From assembly GCA_022566355.1 (NCBI GenBank), contig JADFJB010000033.1:1-37020 (forward strand): a stretch of 37,020 bases of DNA, in the 5' to 3' direction. Positions within the stretch are counted from its first letter, which is position 1. Each line of letters starts with the position of its first letter. This document shows, one piece after another, positions 16,246 through 24,878 of this stretch. Both the position numbers and the translations under genes were made by a program. This stretch comes from a candidate division KSB1 bacterium. GTDB lineage: Bacteria > Zhuqueibacterota > JdFR-76 > DREG01. The notes under the pieces are model-generated. The model had not been told where the DNA came from, did not search any database, and saw only the letters and a program-made list of their open reading frames with translations.

Positions 16246-16869
16246 ATGAAAAAGTCTGTACCAGTAATATCTTTATTCGTTTTAATGTCTCTCTTAATAA
16301 CATCTGTTTCTTTTGGCCAGGTTGGCTTTGGTAAAGGAATCAAAGCTGGTTTGGTAAGTTCTACATTAACAGGTGATGATGTAAATGACAACGCCGATCG
16401 ACGCTCTGGATTTGCAGCCGGAGCCTTTATTAATTTTGGCCTAAGCCCGCTCCCGTTATCCATTCAGGTGGAAGCGCTCTATGTTATGAAAGGAGCCGAT
16501 GAAGAGGATGTTGAAGAAGAAATTACATTTAACACAGAATTAAAGTTTACCTATTTGGAAATTCCTGTTTTAGCTAAACTTACAGTAGTAGCTCTACCGG
16601 GACTTAAACTGCAAGTTTTTGGCGGACCATCATTAGGTATTCTCCTGAGTGCCAAATCCAAACTAACAGTTGGCAATGAATCAGCTGAAATTGATATTAA
16701 AGATGACGTGAAAAGTACAGATTTAGGATTAGTGCTAGGAGTCGCTTTAGGAATCAGTAAAATACATTTTGATGTAAGATACATAATGAGTATGTCCACT
16801 ATAGACGAAGTTGATGAAGATGATGTAAAAAATAGTGTATTAATGGCAACAGCTGGAATCTCACTGTAA
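16246..16869 (+). CDS. Small outer-membrane beta-barrel protein (copy B)
   Basis: A 207-residue exported protein whose signal peptide ends at SFGQ (residue 25). The mature part has the same barrel pattern as the preceding gene: GKGIKAGLVSSTLTGDD, INFGLSPLPLSIQVEALYVMKG, YLEIPVLAKL and a KNSV C terminus. The two likely arose by duplication and have since diverged considerably. An acidic stretch (DEEDVEEE) probably forms an outer loop. A GGAGG precedes the ATG and a strong terminator follows, so the gene is probably transcribed alone. Confidence 0.85.
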   Translation: MKKSVPVISLFVLMSLLITSVSFGQVGFGKGIKAGLVSSTLTGDDVNDNADRRSGFAAGAFINFGLSPLPLSIQVEALYVMKGADEEDVEEEITFNTELKFTYLEIPVLAKLTVVALPGLKLQVFGGPSLGILLSAKSKLTVGNESAEIDIKDDVKSTDLGLVLGVALGISKIHFDVRYIMSMSTIDEVDEDDVKNSVLMATAGISL

Positions 16870-16892
16870 ACCAGCATTATTTGACTTGTATG

Positions 16893-16921
16893 AAGCCCCT
16901 TAACTATTAAGGGGCTTTTTT
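16893..16921 (+). terminator. Intrinsic terminator after the barrel gene
   Basis: AAGCCCCTTAA (16893-16903) and TTAAGGGGCTT (16907-16917) form a perfect 11-base-pair stem with a three-base loop and are followed by a run of T. Confidence 0.92.
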
Positions 16922-17035
16922 ATTAGATGAAAAACAATTCTTAATTTTCATTTGGAACGAAAACGGTTTCCAAACCATTCAACTTGTTATCATTATTAAC
17001 TATTTGAGAATTTTTATTAGTAAGGAAGATGTAGT

Positions 17036-17977
17036 TTGTTTAAACCGAAGATTAAAGTCAAATCCATTATTCTAGTTTTTCATTTTATAAATCTACCCTT
17101 ATTCGCTCAATCAATTATTCCTTTAGATTATCTGTATTCAATTGGATCATCCGGGGATAGCCTTGGACAATTTAATAATCCGCAAGCCATAACTATTGGA
17201 TCATCGGGGAATTTATATGTTGTCGATACCGGTAATAATAGAATTCAAATTTTCGATCTTGAAGGAAACTTTATCAAATATTTTGGTGGATTAGGCCAGG
17301 GTCAGGAACAATTTGATTCTCCATTAGATATCAATTTCCAGGACGGATTAAACGTATTTGTCACCGATTTTAATAATCATAGGGTATATCGTTTAGACCG
17401 GCAATTAAATGCAATTTCCATCATTTCCGGAGAAGTGGCTTACGGAAACGTCGAAAATTTCTTCTTCCCGAAAAGTATTACAGTTTCCAAACAAGGTGAT
17501 ATTTTCCTTGTTGAAGGTGAAAATAACAGTGTGATAAAGTTTGATTCTTTCTTCAAACCCATCTCAAAATTCGGTTCAATCGAAACCGGTGAAGGATATT
17601 TAAGTTCACCGACACAAATCGAGAATTTAGGCGTGGGATTTCTTGTTGTCAGTGATAAGCAAGCCGGCCACCTCGTGGTATTTGATTATTTTGGAAATTT
17701 TATCCGATTTTTAGGGGGCGAAAAATTGCAGGAGCCGTCAGGGTTGTTTTATTGGAATGAAAGAGAATTACTGCTAGTAACGGATATAGGTACTGGAAAA
17801 ATTCATGCCTTTAAAAGGGAAAAATGGATTGTCGAATTGGTTTCAATACAAAAATCAGATGAATCAAAATGGCAGACACCTGTTGACATAGCTGTGTTTG
17901 AAAACAGAATATTTGTGTTGGATCAAAAGAATAGTTCAATTTTAGTTTATCAAATATTGTTGAACCAAAAAGAATAA
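17036..17977 (+). CDS. Exported NHL-repeat beta-propeller protein
   Basis: A 313-residue protein with a signal peptide (cleavage near FAQS, residue 25). NHL repeats follow: GQFNNPQAITIGSSGNLYVVD with TGNNRIQIFD, then QFDSPLDI with FVTDFNNHRVYRLD, then further weaker copies (SPKSIT-like, FLVEGENNSVIKFD), consistent with a six-bladed propeller. Such propellers commonly act as periplasmic or surface interaction scaffolds. The start is TTG at 17036, eight bases after AGGAAG; no in-frame ATG precedes the signal sequence. It is the first gene of the envelope cluster and lies 79 bases before the giant barrel gene, suggesting a partner role. Confidence 0.85.
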   Translation: MFKPKIKVKSIILVFHFINLPLFAQSIIPLDYLYSIGSSGDSLGQFNNPQAITIGSSGNLYVVDTGNNRIQIFDLEGNFIKYFGGLGQGQEQFDSPLDINFQDGLNVFVTDFNNHRVYRLDRQLNAISIISGEVAYGNVENFFFPKSITVSKQGDIFLVEGENNSVIKFDSFFKPISKFGSIETGEGYLSSPTQIENLGVGFLVVSDKQAGHLVVFDYFGNFIRFLGGEKLQEPSGLFYWNERELLLVTDIGTGKIHAFKREKWIVELVSIQKSDESKWQTPVDIAVFENRIFVLDQKNSSILVYQILLNQKE

Positions 17978-18056
17978 TAAAGTTGCCAACTCGAAATGAT
18001 GGATTTGTCCAGACGTATGACAAAGGGAAATTGAGGGGCTTCAAGATCTTGCCGTA

Positions 18057-21000
18057 ATGAAAATATCACCATACATTTTGATATTGATTTCTCTCCTTCT
18101 TTTTTGTGAAAGCCAGGCACAAAATCAATCGTACCGGAAATTTCAACGTATCGTTGAAAAAATTAAAATCAATCAAGCCGATACACTGTTGCAGCTTAGG
18201 TATACTTTCATTGTTCCACAATCGGAAGAAATCGAATTCAAAAGCAGATCCCTAAATCGAGAGGTTGATTATCAAATTGATTATCGATTAGGAATTGTAC
18301 GCTTATCAACGGAAACAATAAAAGAAGACTCAATCCGGATATCCTACCGGATATTACCGATTCAATTGAAACCGAATTACCAATTTATGCCTTTTGTCCT
18401 TTGGCAGCCTAAACCGGAGCGAGTCAAAAACTCAGCAAACAATGTTGGATCAGTTCAGAAAAAAGATGTCTCAGATATTTTTGAGAATAGCCAATTGCGG
18501 CGAAGCGGTAGTTTAACCAGGAGTATTTCGGTTGGCAATAGACAGGGGTTACAAGTAGAATCTGGCTTGCGTTTACAATTGGAAGGGAAAATCACCTCGG
18601 ATGTGCATGTAGTTGCCATGCTGTCTGATCAGAATATTCCCATTCAACCGGAGGGCAATACCCAAACACTGCAGGAAATAGACAAGGTTTATATTCAAAT
18701 CCGGGGCCCGAAAATTCAGGCGCAATTAGGCGATTTTAATTTAAAATATTCAGGCGGGCGATTTGGTAATTATAATCGAAAACTGCAGGGAGCCATGCTG
18801 CAATACTCGCAAGGGTCCGGTACTGCCACAGTTTCCGGGGCAGTTTCAAAAGGAAAATTTCAGACCCAAAGATTCACCGGACAGGAAGGGCTTCAAGGTC
18901 CATATCAATTGCAAGGCAGCCGGGGTGAGTCAGAGATTATTGTGTTATCCGGAACAGAAAGAGTATGGGTGGATGGCGAACCGATGATACGAGGTGATGA
19001 AAATGATTATGTGATAGATTATGGCAACGGACAAATAACATTTACACGAAAACGTCTGATTACCGGTGATTCAAGAATTGAAGTTGATTTTGAATTCTCT
19101 GACTTCAATTTCCAAAGGAATTTGTACAGCGCTCACCTGAACGGAATAGGATTTGATAACAAATTGAAATACAACGTTTTATTCATCCGCGAAGCCGATG
19201 ATCCCAATAACTTGCTGGAGGTCGGCCTGAATGATCAAGAACGGATTATTCTTGAAAATTTGGGTGATGAAACTGATAGTGCATTCGTAGAAAGTGGAAG
19301 GTTTGTTGGCCCGGGGAAAGGCAACTATACCCTGGTTGATTCACTTGGACAACAAATCTATCAATTTGCTGGAAATGGCCTGGGAGATTATTTGGTTCAA
19401 TTTACTTACAAAGGTGTCGGCAACGGTGAATATAGTTATGCAGGTCAAGGCCGATATCGATTTACAGGTTTAGGTAATGGCAACTATTCACCAAAACGGA
19501 TTCTACCCATCGCTCAAAGCCAGAATCTTACTTCATTCTACCTGCAGTTTGATCCGAATGAAATTTTGCAATTTTCGGGGGAATTCGCGTTGAGTCTAAC
19601 AGATAGAAATTTAATGTCAGCACTGGATGATAATGACAACCTGGGCTCGGCATTTCAAATTCAGGCTCGGATTAGTCCCCGGAAGCTTCAATTTGGGAAA
19701 ACATCGGTTGGTAGTGTTCAACTTTCGGGATTATGGCGGGAAAAAGGGAAAAGATTTTTTGAGCTAAGCCGGGATGAAGAAGTGGAATATGATAGAAAAT
19801 GGGATTTGTCAGCAAATGGCGGTAGACAAGGAGAAAAGGTTAGAGAATTAAACTCAACCTATTTACCATTTAAGGGAGGGCAGTTGAGATTGAATTGGGG
19901 AGATTATCACCAGGATAATTTTATTTCGTCTCGGCGATTGCTTTCGGAATTTTCACTGAAAAAGCCAAAATTTCCTGAAATTCAATATCGGGAAGAAAGC
20001 ATTCATCGCTCCGATCAGGCAATCCGGATCAATGGAGATTGGTTTCGACGATTGGGATCCGCACAATACCGGGTTTGGCGAATTCGTCCCTTTTTTAGAT
20101 ATGAAGGAGAAAATAAAAAAGACATTTCGTTTTCTGATTCATTGAGAACCGGTTTTAATTTTGATGATTTCTCTTATGGAATAGGATTTAAGATTGCAAA
20201 ACCATTAGAAATTAGTATCAGGCAAAACCTTCGAGAAGATCAACAAGTAACCGATGGTGGTTTGCAGGATTATTCAAGAGCTGAAGCTACATTCATCAAA
20301 ATGTCATTAAAACGTTGGCGCAACTTGCAATTGAACCTTGAACTAACCAACCGGAAAAGGGAATTTGTTCAATCGGATTTACCCGAAAAACGAACAAGGT
20401 TAACAGATTTTGTGGGGATCTATTCTCCCTGGAAAAAAGCTTTGCAGGCTGATCTCAGGGTAAGGATGTCAAATACCCAAATTTCAAAAACCGAGCAATT
20501 TTATTTTAAGGTAGATGAAGGTAGAGGGAATTTTCGTTTCGAAGAGGAATTGAATGAATATGTTCCGGATATTTTTGGAGATTTCATTCTTCGTACTTTG
20601 GCAACCGGAGAATTCGAACCGGTAAATGAACTCTTAATGAATGCAAAAATTAAAATTAAACCTCAATTGTTTTGGGGAAAAACCAATAAAAAACAATCTA
20701 AACTAAAACGGTGGCTGAGCAGTATTTCGTGGTTGACTTATTTCTCGTTTGACGAAAAAAGTAGACGAGATAGTCCCTGGAAAATTTCATTTGGCGGTGC
20801 CGATAAGATTTTTCCGGATGAAGAAACGGTTTTTGGCAGGTACCTGGTTCGGCAAGATCTAAATTTTTTTGAAAATGTTTATACCAGATCCTTGAGGATC
20901 AGGTGGTTGTCGAGCCTTGAGAAGAACAACAGGTTAACGGGAGGTGGACAAGAATCAAAAAGGAATGAAATATCCATTCGGTTTAAATCAAAAGTATCAA

Positions 21001-21485
21001 AAAAATATTCATTGGAAACGACTCTTAGTGAAATTAATATCGAGCGTCTTTTTGAGTCAGCAACCCGGGTGGATCGAAAGATTTTATCAAGAGGCGGTAA
21101 GTTGCGTTTGAGCTATCGTCCAAAATCTGTATTGGAAATTGCTGCCGACTTAAAATTCAAGCACGATTTGGATCGAGTTAAAAGTCCGGGAACCAGCGCT
21201 AACCTAATAGGTATTAAACCTAATTTCAGCTATGCTTTACGAGGCAGAGGCCGGTTAAGAGGTGAAATCGAATTCTCGAAAGTTACTGTCAAACCATCCA
21301 ATGCGATTATTCCATACGAAATGGTAGATGGCCGTCGTGAAGGTCGAAATTTTAACTGGCTGTTTAGTTTTGATTATCGTGCTTCATCACGGGTGATGAT
21401 CTTATTTAGCTACCTGGGCAGGCAATTACCCGGAAGAGATGAACTGCAACATATCGGCAAAGTAGAAGTAAAGGCATACTTTTAA
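18057..21485 (+). CDS. Large outer-membrane protein of unknown function
   Basis: 1142 residues with a signal peptide (cleavage near SQAQ, residue 22). After an N-terminal segment (about 25-120) comes LRLQLEGKITSDVHVVAMLSD-type strand DNA, NIPIQPEGNTQTLQEIDKVYI, GTERVWVDGEPMIRGDENDYVIDYGNGQITFT (about 295-330) and a Gly-Asn-Gly-Tyr repeat region (about 420-481). The rest is long beta-strand sequence rich in Arg and aromatic residues, ending in VEVKAYF, as for an outer-membrane barrel. I recognise the pattern as recurring in FCB-group genomes but know no characterised member; LptD- or SprA-like translocon roles are only guesses. The stop overlaps the following Omp85 gene (TAATG). Confidence 0.75.
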   Translation: MKISPYILILISLLLFCESQAQNQSYRKFQRIVEKIKINQADTLLQLRYTFIVPQSEEIEFKSRSLNREVDYQIDYRLGIVRLSTETIKEDSIRISYRILPIQLKPNYQFMPFVLWQPKPERVKNSANNVGSVQKKDVSDIFENSQLRRSGSLTRSISVGNRQGLQVESGLRLQLEGKITSDVHVVAMLSDQNIPIQPEGNTQTLQEIDKVYIQIRGPKIQAQLGDFNLKYSGGRFGNYNRKLQGAMLQYSQGSGTATVSGAVSKGKFQTQRFTGQEGLQGPYQLQGSRGESEIIVLSGTERVWVDGEPMIRGDENDYVIDYGNGQITFTRKRLITGDSRIEVDFEFSDFNFQRNLYSAHLNGIGFDNKLKYNVLFIREADDPNNLLEVGLNDQERIILENLGDETDSAFVESGRFVGPGKGNYTLVDSLGQQIYQFAGNGLGDYLVQFTYKGVGNGEYSYAGQGRYRFTGLGNGNYSPKRILPIAQSQNLTSFYLQFDPNEILQFSGEFALSLTDRNLMSALDDNDNLGSAFQIQARISPRKLQFGKTSVGSVQLSGLWREKGKRFFELSRDEEVEYDRKWDLSANGGRQGEKVRELNSTYLPFKGGQLRLNWGDYHQDNFISSRRLLSEFSLKKPKFPEIQYREESIHRSDQAIRINGDWFRRLGSAQYRVWRIRPFFRYEGENKKDISFSDSLRTGFNFDDFSYGIGFKIAKPLEISIRQNLREDQQVTDGGLQDYSRAEATFIKMSLKRWRNLQLNLELTNRKREFVQSDLPEKRTRLTDFVGIYSPWKKALQADLRVRMSNTQISKTEQFYFKVDEGRGNFRFEEELNEYVPDIFGDFILRTLATGEFEPVNELLMNAKIKIKPQLFWGKTNKKQSKLKRWLSSISWLTYFSFDEKSRRDSPWKISFGGADKIFPDEETVFGRYLVRQDLNFFENVYTRSLRIRWLSSLEKNNRLTGGGQESKRNEISIRFKSKVSKKYSLETTLSEINIERLFESATRVDRKILSRGGKLRLSYRPKSVLEIAADLKFKHDLDRVKSPGTSANLIGIKPNFSYALRGRGRLRGEIEFSKVTVKPSNAIIPYEMVDGRREGRNFNWLFSFDYRASSRVMILFSYLGRQLPGRDELQHIGKVEVKAYF

Positions 21486-23314
21486 TGGAACTTGAGTTCA
21501 AAATTAATATCCAAAATCCTATCGTGATGAGCCTGTTGATCCCAGTAGGATTTTTCATAAGTATCTGTCCTATAAATGTTTTGGGCCAACACTATCAAGA
21601 TGAAGAAAAAAAAATAAAATATTTAAACTTTTCCTTTCATGGCAATAAGGTTTACAATAATCGGCAAATTAGAGAATTGCTGAATTTACCCAAAAGTGTT
21701 AAAAATTCTAATCAGAATGATAACCTCGGACAAACAAAAATACAATTCGAAAACAATTTACAAAAGCTGTTGTCAGCATACCAAAGTGAGGGCTTTCTCG
21801 CCGCTAAAGTTGACTCGATATTTTGGCCGGGTAAAAGTAAAAAACGTCAGACCGTAGAAATATATTTTTCAGAGGGTGAACCGTTCACTATTAACCAATT
21901 GCTGATCATCGGAAATTCGGCCTTTTCGAAACAGCAAATCAAACAATTTATGAGGGCAAGTCCAGGTGTAATTTTTAAGAGTCAGCAATTGGCGGTGGAT
22001 GTGCAGGAAATAATAGCACGCTATGCTGCCGAAGGATATTTGTTGGTCAATGTGGAAATTCAAAAAATAGATATTCGTTTTCAGGATGGCGTAGTTGACA
22101 TTTTGTTAGTAATCAAGGAAGGAAAACCCATCGTTCTGAAAAGAGTTGAAATTACCGGCAATACGAATACACAAAATAAAGTCATCTTACGAGAGTTGGG
22201 ATTCAATAAGAATGAAATTCTAACAAGCAGAAAAATATCTAAGATCAGTGAAAAAATAAAAAGGTTGAAGTATTTGGAATTAACGGAACAGCCGAAGCTT
22301 ACTTTTTCTCCTGACTCTTCAGCAATCCTTTTGCTCTCAGTCCGAGAGAAAAACAGTTCACAATTCGATGGCATTTTAGGATTTAATCCAAAACAAGGTA
22401 ACCAGAATGAATATTTATCCGGCCAGGTTAAAATTAATTTTGAGAATTTATTGGGTACAGGCCGGTCTTTCCGGGCTTATTGGGCTAAACAGAATGCTAA
22501 CACCCAGAGCCTGCAATTGAACTACGAAGAACCCTGGTTGGGTGGACAGCCAATTCACGGTAGAATTAACCTGGAGCAAACTGTTCAAGACACTACTTTT
22601 GTGCGTAGAAACTGGCAGATGGGTTTACGGGTTTTTGTTTTGGAGGATATTGCCGTTGTTGCTCAAATTGGCAGAGAAAGTGTGTTGCCGGATTCTATCG
22701 GGCGAGCTGTTTACCAATTACCCAGGAGTCTGGCAGATAGGCTGCGTTTACAAGTCTCAATGGATAATAGAAATCATCCATGGAATCCGACGGCTGGGTT
22801 GTTGTATGAAACAAGTGTCGATTTCCTTAAAAAACGAATTGAGCCATTAATTCCCGGCGAAAGTGGGCAAAAGATAAACTTTCACCGTTTAAGCTTTGAC
22901 CTGGAATTTTATCAAAAACTATTTGGCAGAAATGTTTTGATGGCTGGATTTCATGGGAAACTGGTCAAAATGAATGGATTTAGTATACCTATTGATGAGC
23001 TGTTTCGATTGGGTGGGGCAAGTGATCTTCGTGGTTATCGCGACGATCAATTCATGGGTGAAAAAATCGCATGGGCTAATCTGGAGTATCGATTGCTTTT
23101 GGATAGAACATCACGGCTTACAATGTTTTTGGACTTAGGATATATCGAGCGAGGTAACAATTCCGGAACTTTGGACAAAATTTACAAATCGGGTTATGGT
23201 TTTGGTTTATGGACTCAAACCGATTTAGGAATCATCGGATTTGATTTTGCTCTCGGAGAAGGAGATAGCTTCTCACAGGGTAAAGTTCACATTCGGTTGA
23301 TTAATGTTTTTTAG
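21485..23314 (+). CDS. Omp85-family protein with POTRA domains (BamA/TamA-like)
   Basis: 609 residues. A hydrophobic export signal (about 13-35) is followed by POTRA-like modules: LNFSFHGNKVYNNRQIRELL (about 47-110), INQLLIIGNSAFSKQQIKQF (about 135-195) and LKRVEITGNTNTQNKVIL (about 220-285). The C-terminal half is a 16-stranded-type barrel with LFRLGGASDLRGYRDDQF, the conserved lid-lock motif of Omp85 proteins. It is shorter than BamA (usually five POTRAs) and resembles TamA in size. Its start codon overlaps the stop of the giant barrel gene, so the two products are probably made together. Confidence 0.88.
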   Translation: MELEFKINIQNPIVMSLLIPVGFFISICPINVLGQHYQDEEKKIKYLNFSFHGNKVYNNRQIRELLNLPKSVKNSNQNDNLGQTKIQFENNLQKLLSAYQSEGFLAAKVDSIFWPGKSKKRQTVEIYFSEGEPFTINQLLIIGNSAFSKQQIKQFMRASPGVIFKSQQLAVDVQEIIARYAAEGYLLVNVEIQKIDIRFQDGVVDILLVIKEGKPIVLKRVEITGNTNTQNKVILRELGFNKNEILTSRKISKISEKIKRLKYLELTEQPKLTFSPDSSAILLLSVREKNSSQFDGILGFNPKQGNQNEYLSGQVKINFENLLGTGRSFRAYWAKQNANTQSLQLNYEEPWLGGQPIHGRINLEQTVQDTTFVRRNWQMGLRVFVLEDIAVVAQIGRESVLPDSIGRAVYQLPRSLADRLRLQVSMDNRNHPWNPTAGLLYETSVDFLKKRIEPLIPGESGQKINFHRLSFDLEFYQKLFGRNVLMAGFHGKLVKMNGFSIPIDELFRLGGASDLRGYRDDQFMGEKIAWANLEYRLLLDRTSRLTMFLDLGYIERGNNSGTLDKIYKSGYGFGLWTQTDLGIIGFDFALGEGDSFSQGKVHIRLINVF

Positions 23315-23347
23315 TTTACTAAAATACAGGGTTGTTAAAAATAAAAA

Positions 23348-23491
23348 TTGAAACTTCTAAAAATCAACCAACTGTCTTTTCGACGAAGCGAAGCGAGGAG
23401 AAATCTTGTTCTCCCTAAGTATGGATTAAAAGATTTCTCGTCGTAAACTCCTCGAAATGACAACATTATAGGTATTTTTCAGAAGTTTCTA
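23348..23491. repeat. REP-like nested inverted repeat
   Basis: An outer pair, GAAACTTCTAAAAA (23350-23363) with TTTTTCAGAAGTTTC (23475-23489), encloses a longer imperfect pair (23372-23405 and 23431-23462) ending in GAGAAATCT / AGATTTCTC and in TGTCTTTTCGA / TCGAAATGACA. The inner sequence resembles a palindromic repeat that I recall between genes in many FCB genomes. It fills most of the 243-base gap between two Omp85-type genes. Confidence 0.75.
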
Positions 23492-23557
23492 ATCGTCTGT
23501 TTATTCATTTAGTGCAGGGATACAGCGCCGATAAACCGGAAATCATATGGAGGTTAA

Positions 23558-24766
23558 ATGCACAATTCAGTTCATTTTAAGGTCGTATTGCTCTTTTTAA
23601 TTACTTTAATCAAAATGGCTAGCTGCCTGCAACCCACTTATGCCCAATTTAAAGTGGAACCCAAACCTAATCCTTTCGCAATTGATAAGAAGAAAACCAA
23701 ATATTATTCGCCTTTACGCTATAATAGGGTAGAGGGATTATTCCCCGCGCTTGGATTAAAAATAAAAAACAATGTCGACAGTCCTTTAACTTTTTTTGGA
23801 GATTTCGGATATGGTTTAAAGAGTAAGGAAGTTGGCTTTAACCTGGGGTTAGAATTTAAATCACCTTCATGGCAAATATTTAAGATTGGCGGGAAATATT
23901 TTGAAGACACATTTACCCAAGACGATTGGATTATTTCCAGGCTTGAGAACACTCTGGCTGCACTTTTTATACGAGGAGATTTTAGAGATTTTTACAAGGT
24001 AAAAGGATTTTCAATCTGGACGTCAAAAGATTTTCAAGAAGATGTACATTTCAGGCTGTCGTTTTGGTCTGGTGAGTATGAGGAAATGGTAAAGAATACA
24101 AAATGGAGTCTTTTTGGTGGTGATAAAAAATTTCGCAATAATCCGGCAATCACGGCAGGAACTGAAAATAAGCTCAGGTTTGAATGGATAATCGACAAAT
24201 TGGATAATCCTATGTTTCCAATGGAGGGCTGGTATTTGGAAGGAGCGTTTGAAAAAGGTGGTGATTTTTTGGGCGGTGATTTTGATCAGAGTGGAATATT
24301 TGTTTCAGGCAAAGTATTGAAACCGACGATACTAAACCAAAGACTTGTTTTGAGTGGAAGATATGGATATCGTGCTGATTCTAGGGCGCCGCAACACTTA
24401 ATGGATTTAGGCGGAATTAGTACATTACGAGGGTACAACTACAAAGAATTTCAGAATGGCAATGTATTGACTTTGGGCGCTATCCAATATTATTTCAATG
24501 GAGATATTTTACAAAAACTGCCTTTCCAGTTTATCCCCCTTTACAGCAGCCTTGGATTGGTACTATTTATGGAAGTTGGGGCGTTGTGGAACTCCAATGG
24601 AAATAGTTTCCTGAGCTCAAATGTTTCCGACAGCCCGGATTGGAAATCGGATGCAGGTTTTTCACTGAATGTAATCGGTGATTTTTTTCGAGTTGATTTT
24701 GCCAAAAGATTGGATCGTAGCAAAGACACCTGGGCGATAACCGTTAGATTACTTCCCAAAATTTAA
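23558..24766 (+). CDS. Omp85-type outer-membrane barrel without POTRA domains
   Basis: 402 residues with a signal peptide (cleavage near TYAQ, residue 31). The mature protein is nearly all barrel: FGYGLKSKEVGFNLGLEF early, NPMFPMEGWYLEGAFEKGG (the D15 surface-antigen block), then DLGGISTLRGYNYKEF, the Omp85 lid-lock motif, and VRLLPKI at the C terminus. With no POTRA domain it resembles the patatin-free, POTRA-less D15 barrels of Bacteroidetes and relatives, whose roles are unclear. GGAGG lies upstream of the ATG. A REP-like element separates it from the preceding gene, so it may have its own promoter. Confidence 0.78.
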   Translation: MHNSVHFKVVLLFLITLIKMASCLQPTYAQFKVEPKPNPFAIDKKKTKYYSPLRYNRVEGLFPALGLKIKNNVDSPLTFFGDFGYGLKSKEVGFNLGLEFKSPSWQIFKIGGKYFEDTFTQDDWIISRLENTLAALFIRGDFRDFYKVKGFSIWTSKDFQEDVHFRLSFWSGEYEEMVKNTKWSLFGGDKKFRNNPAITAGTENKLRFEWIIDKLDNPMFPMEGWYLEGAFEKGGDFLGGDFDQSGIFVSGKVLKPTILNQRLVLSGRYGYRADSRAPQHLMDLGGISTLRGYNYKEFQNGNVLTLGAIQYYFNGDILQKLPFQFIPLYSSLGLVLFMEVGALWNSNGNSFLSSNVSDSPDWKSDAGFSLNVIGDFFRVDFAKRLDRSKDTWAITVRLLPKI

Positions 24767-24878
24767 TAAAAGGGAAAATATTGTGACTTAAATAAGATTC
24801 ATCATAATAATGGATACTTCGACAAAATCTTGTATTGATCGCAATCCAAGTTCAATATTATTAATCTTGAGGTAACAA

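Noticed and set aside
22542-22850. 102-codon plus-strand ORF inside the Omp85 gene
   Set aside because: It is an out-of-frame shadow of a gene with clear barrel and lid-lock motifs.
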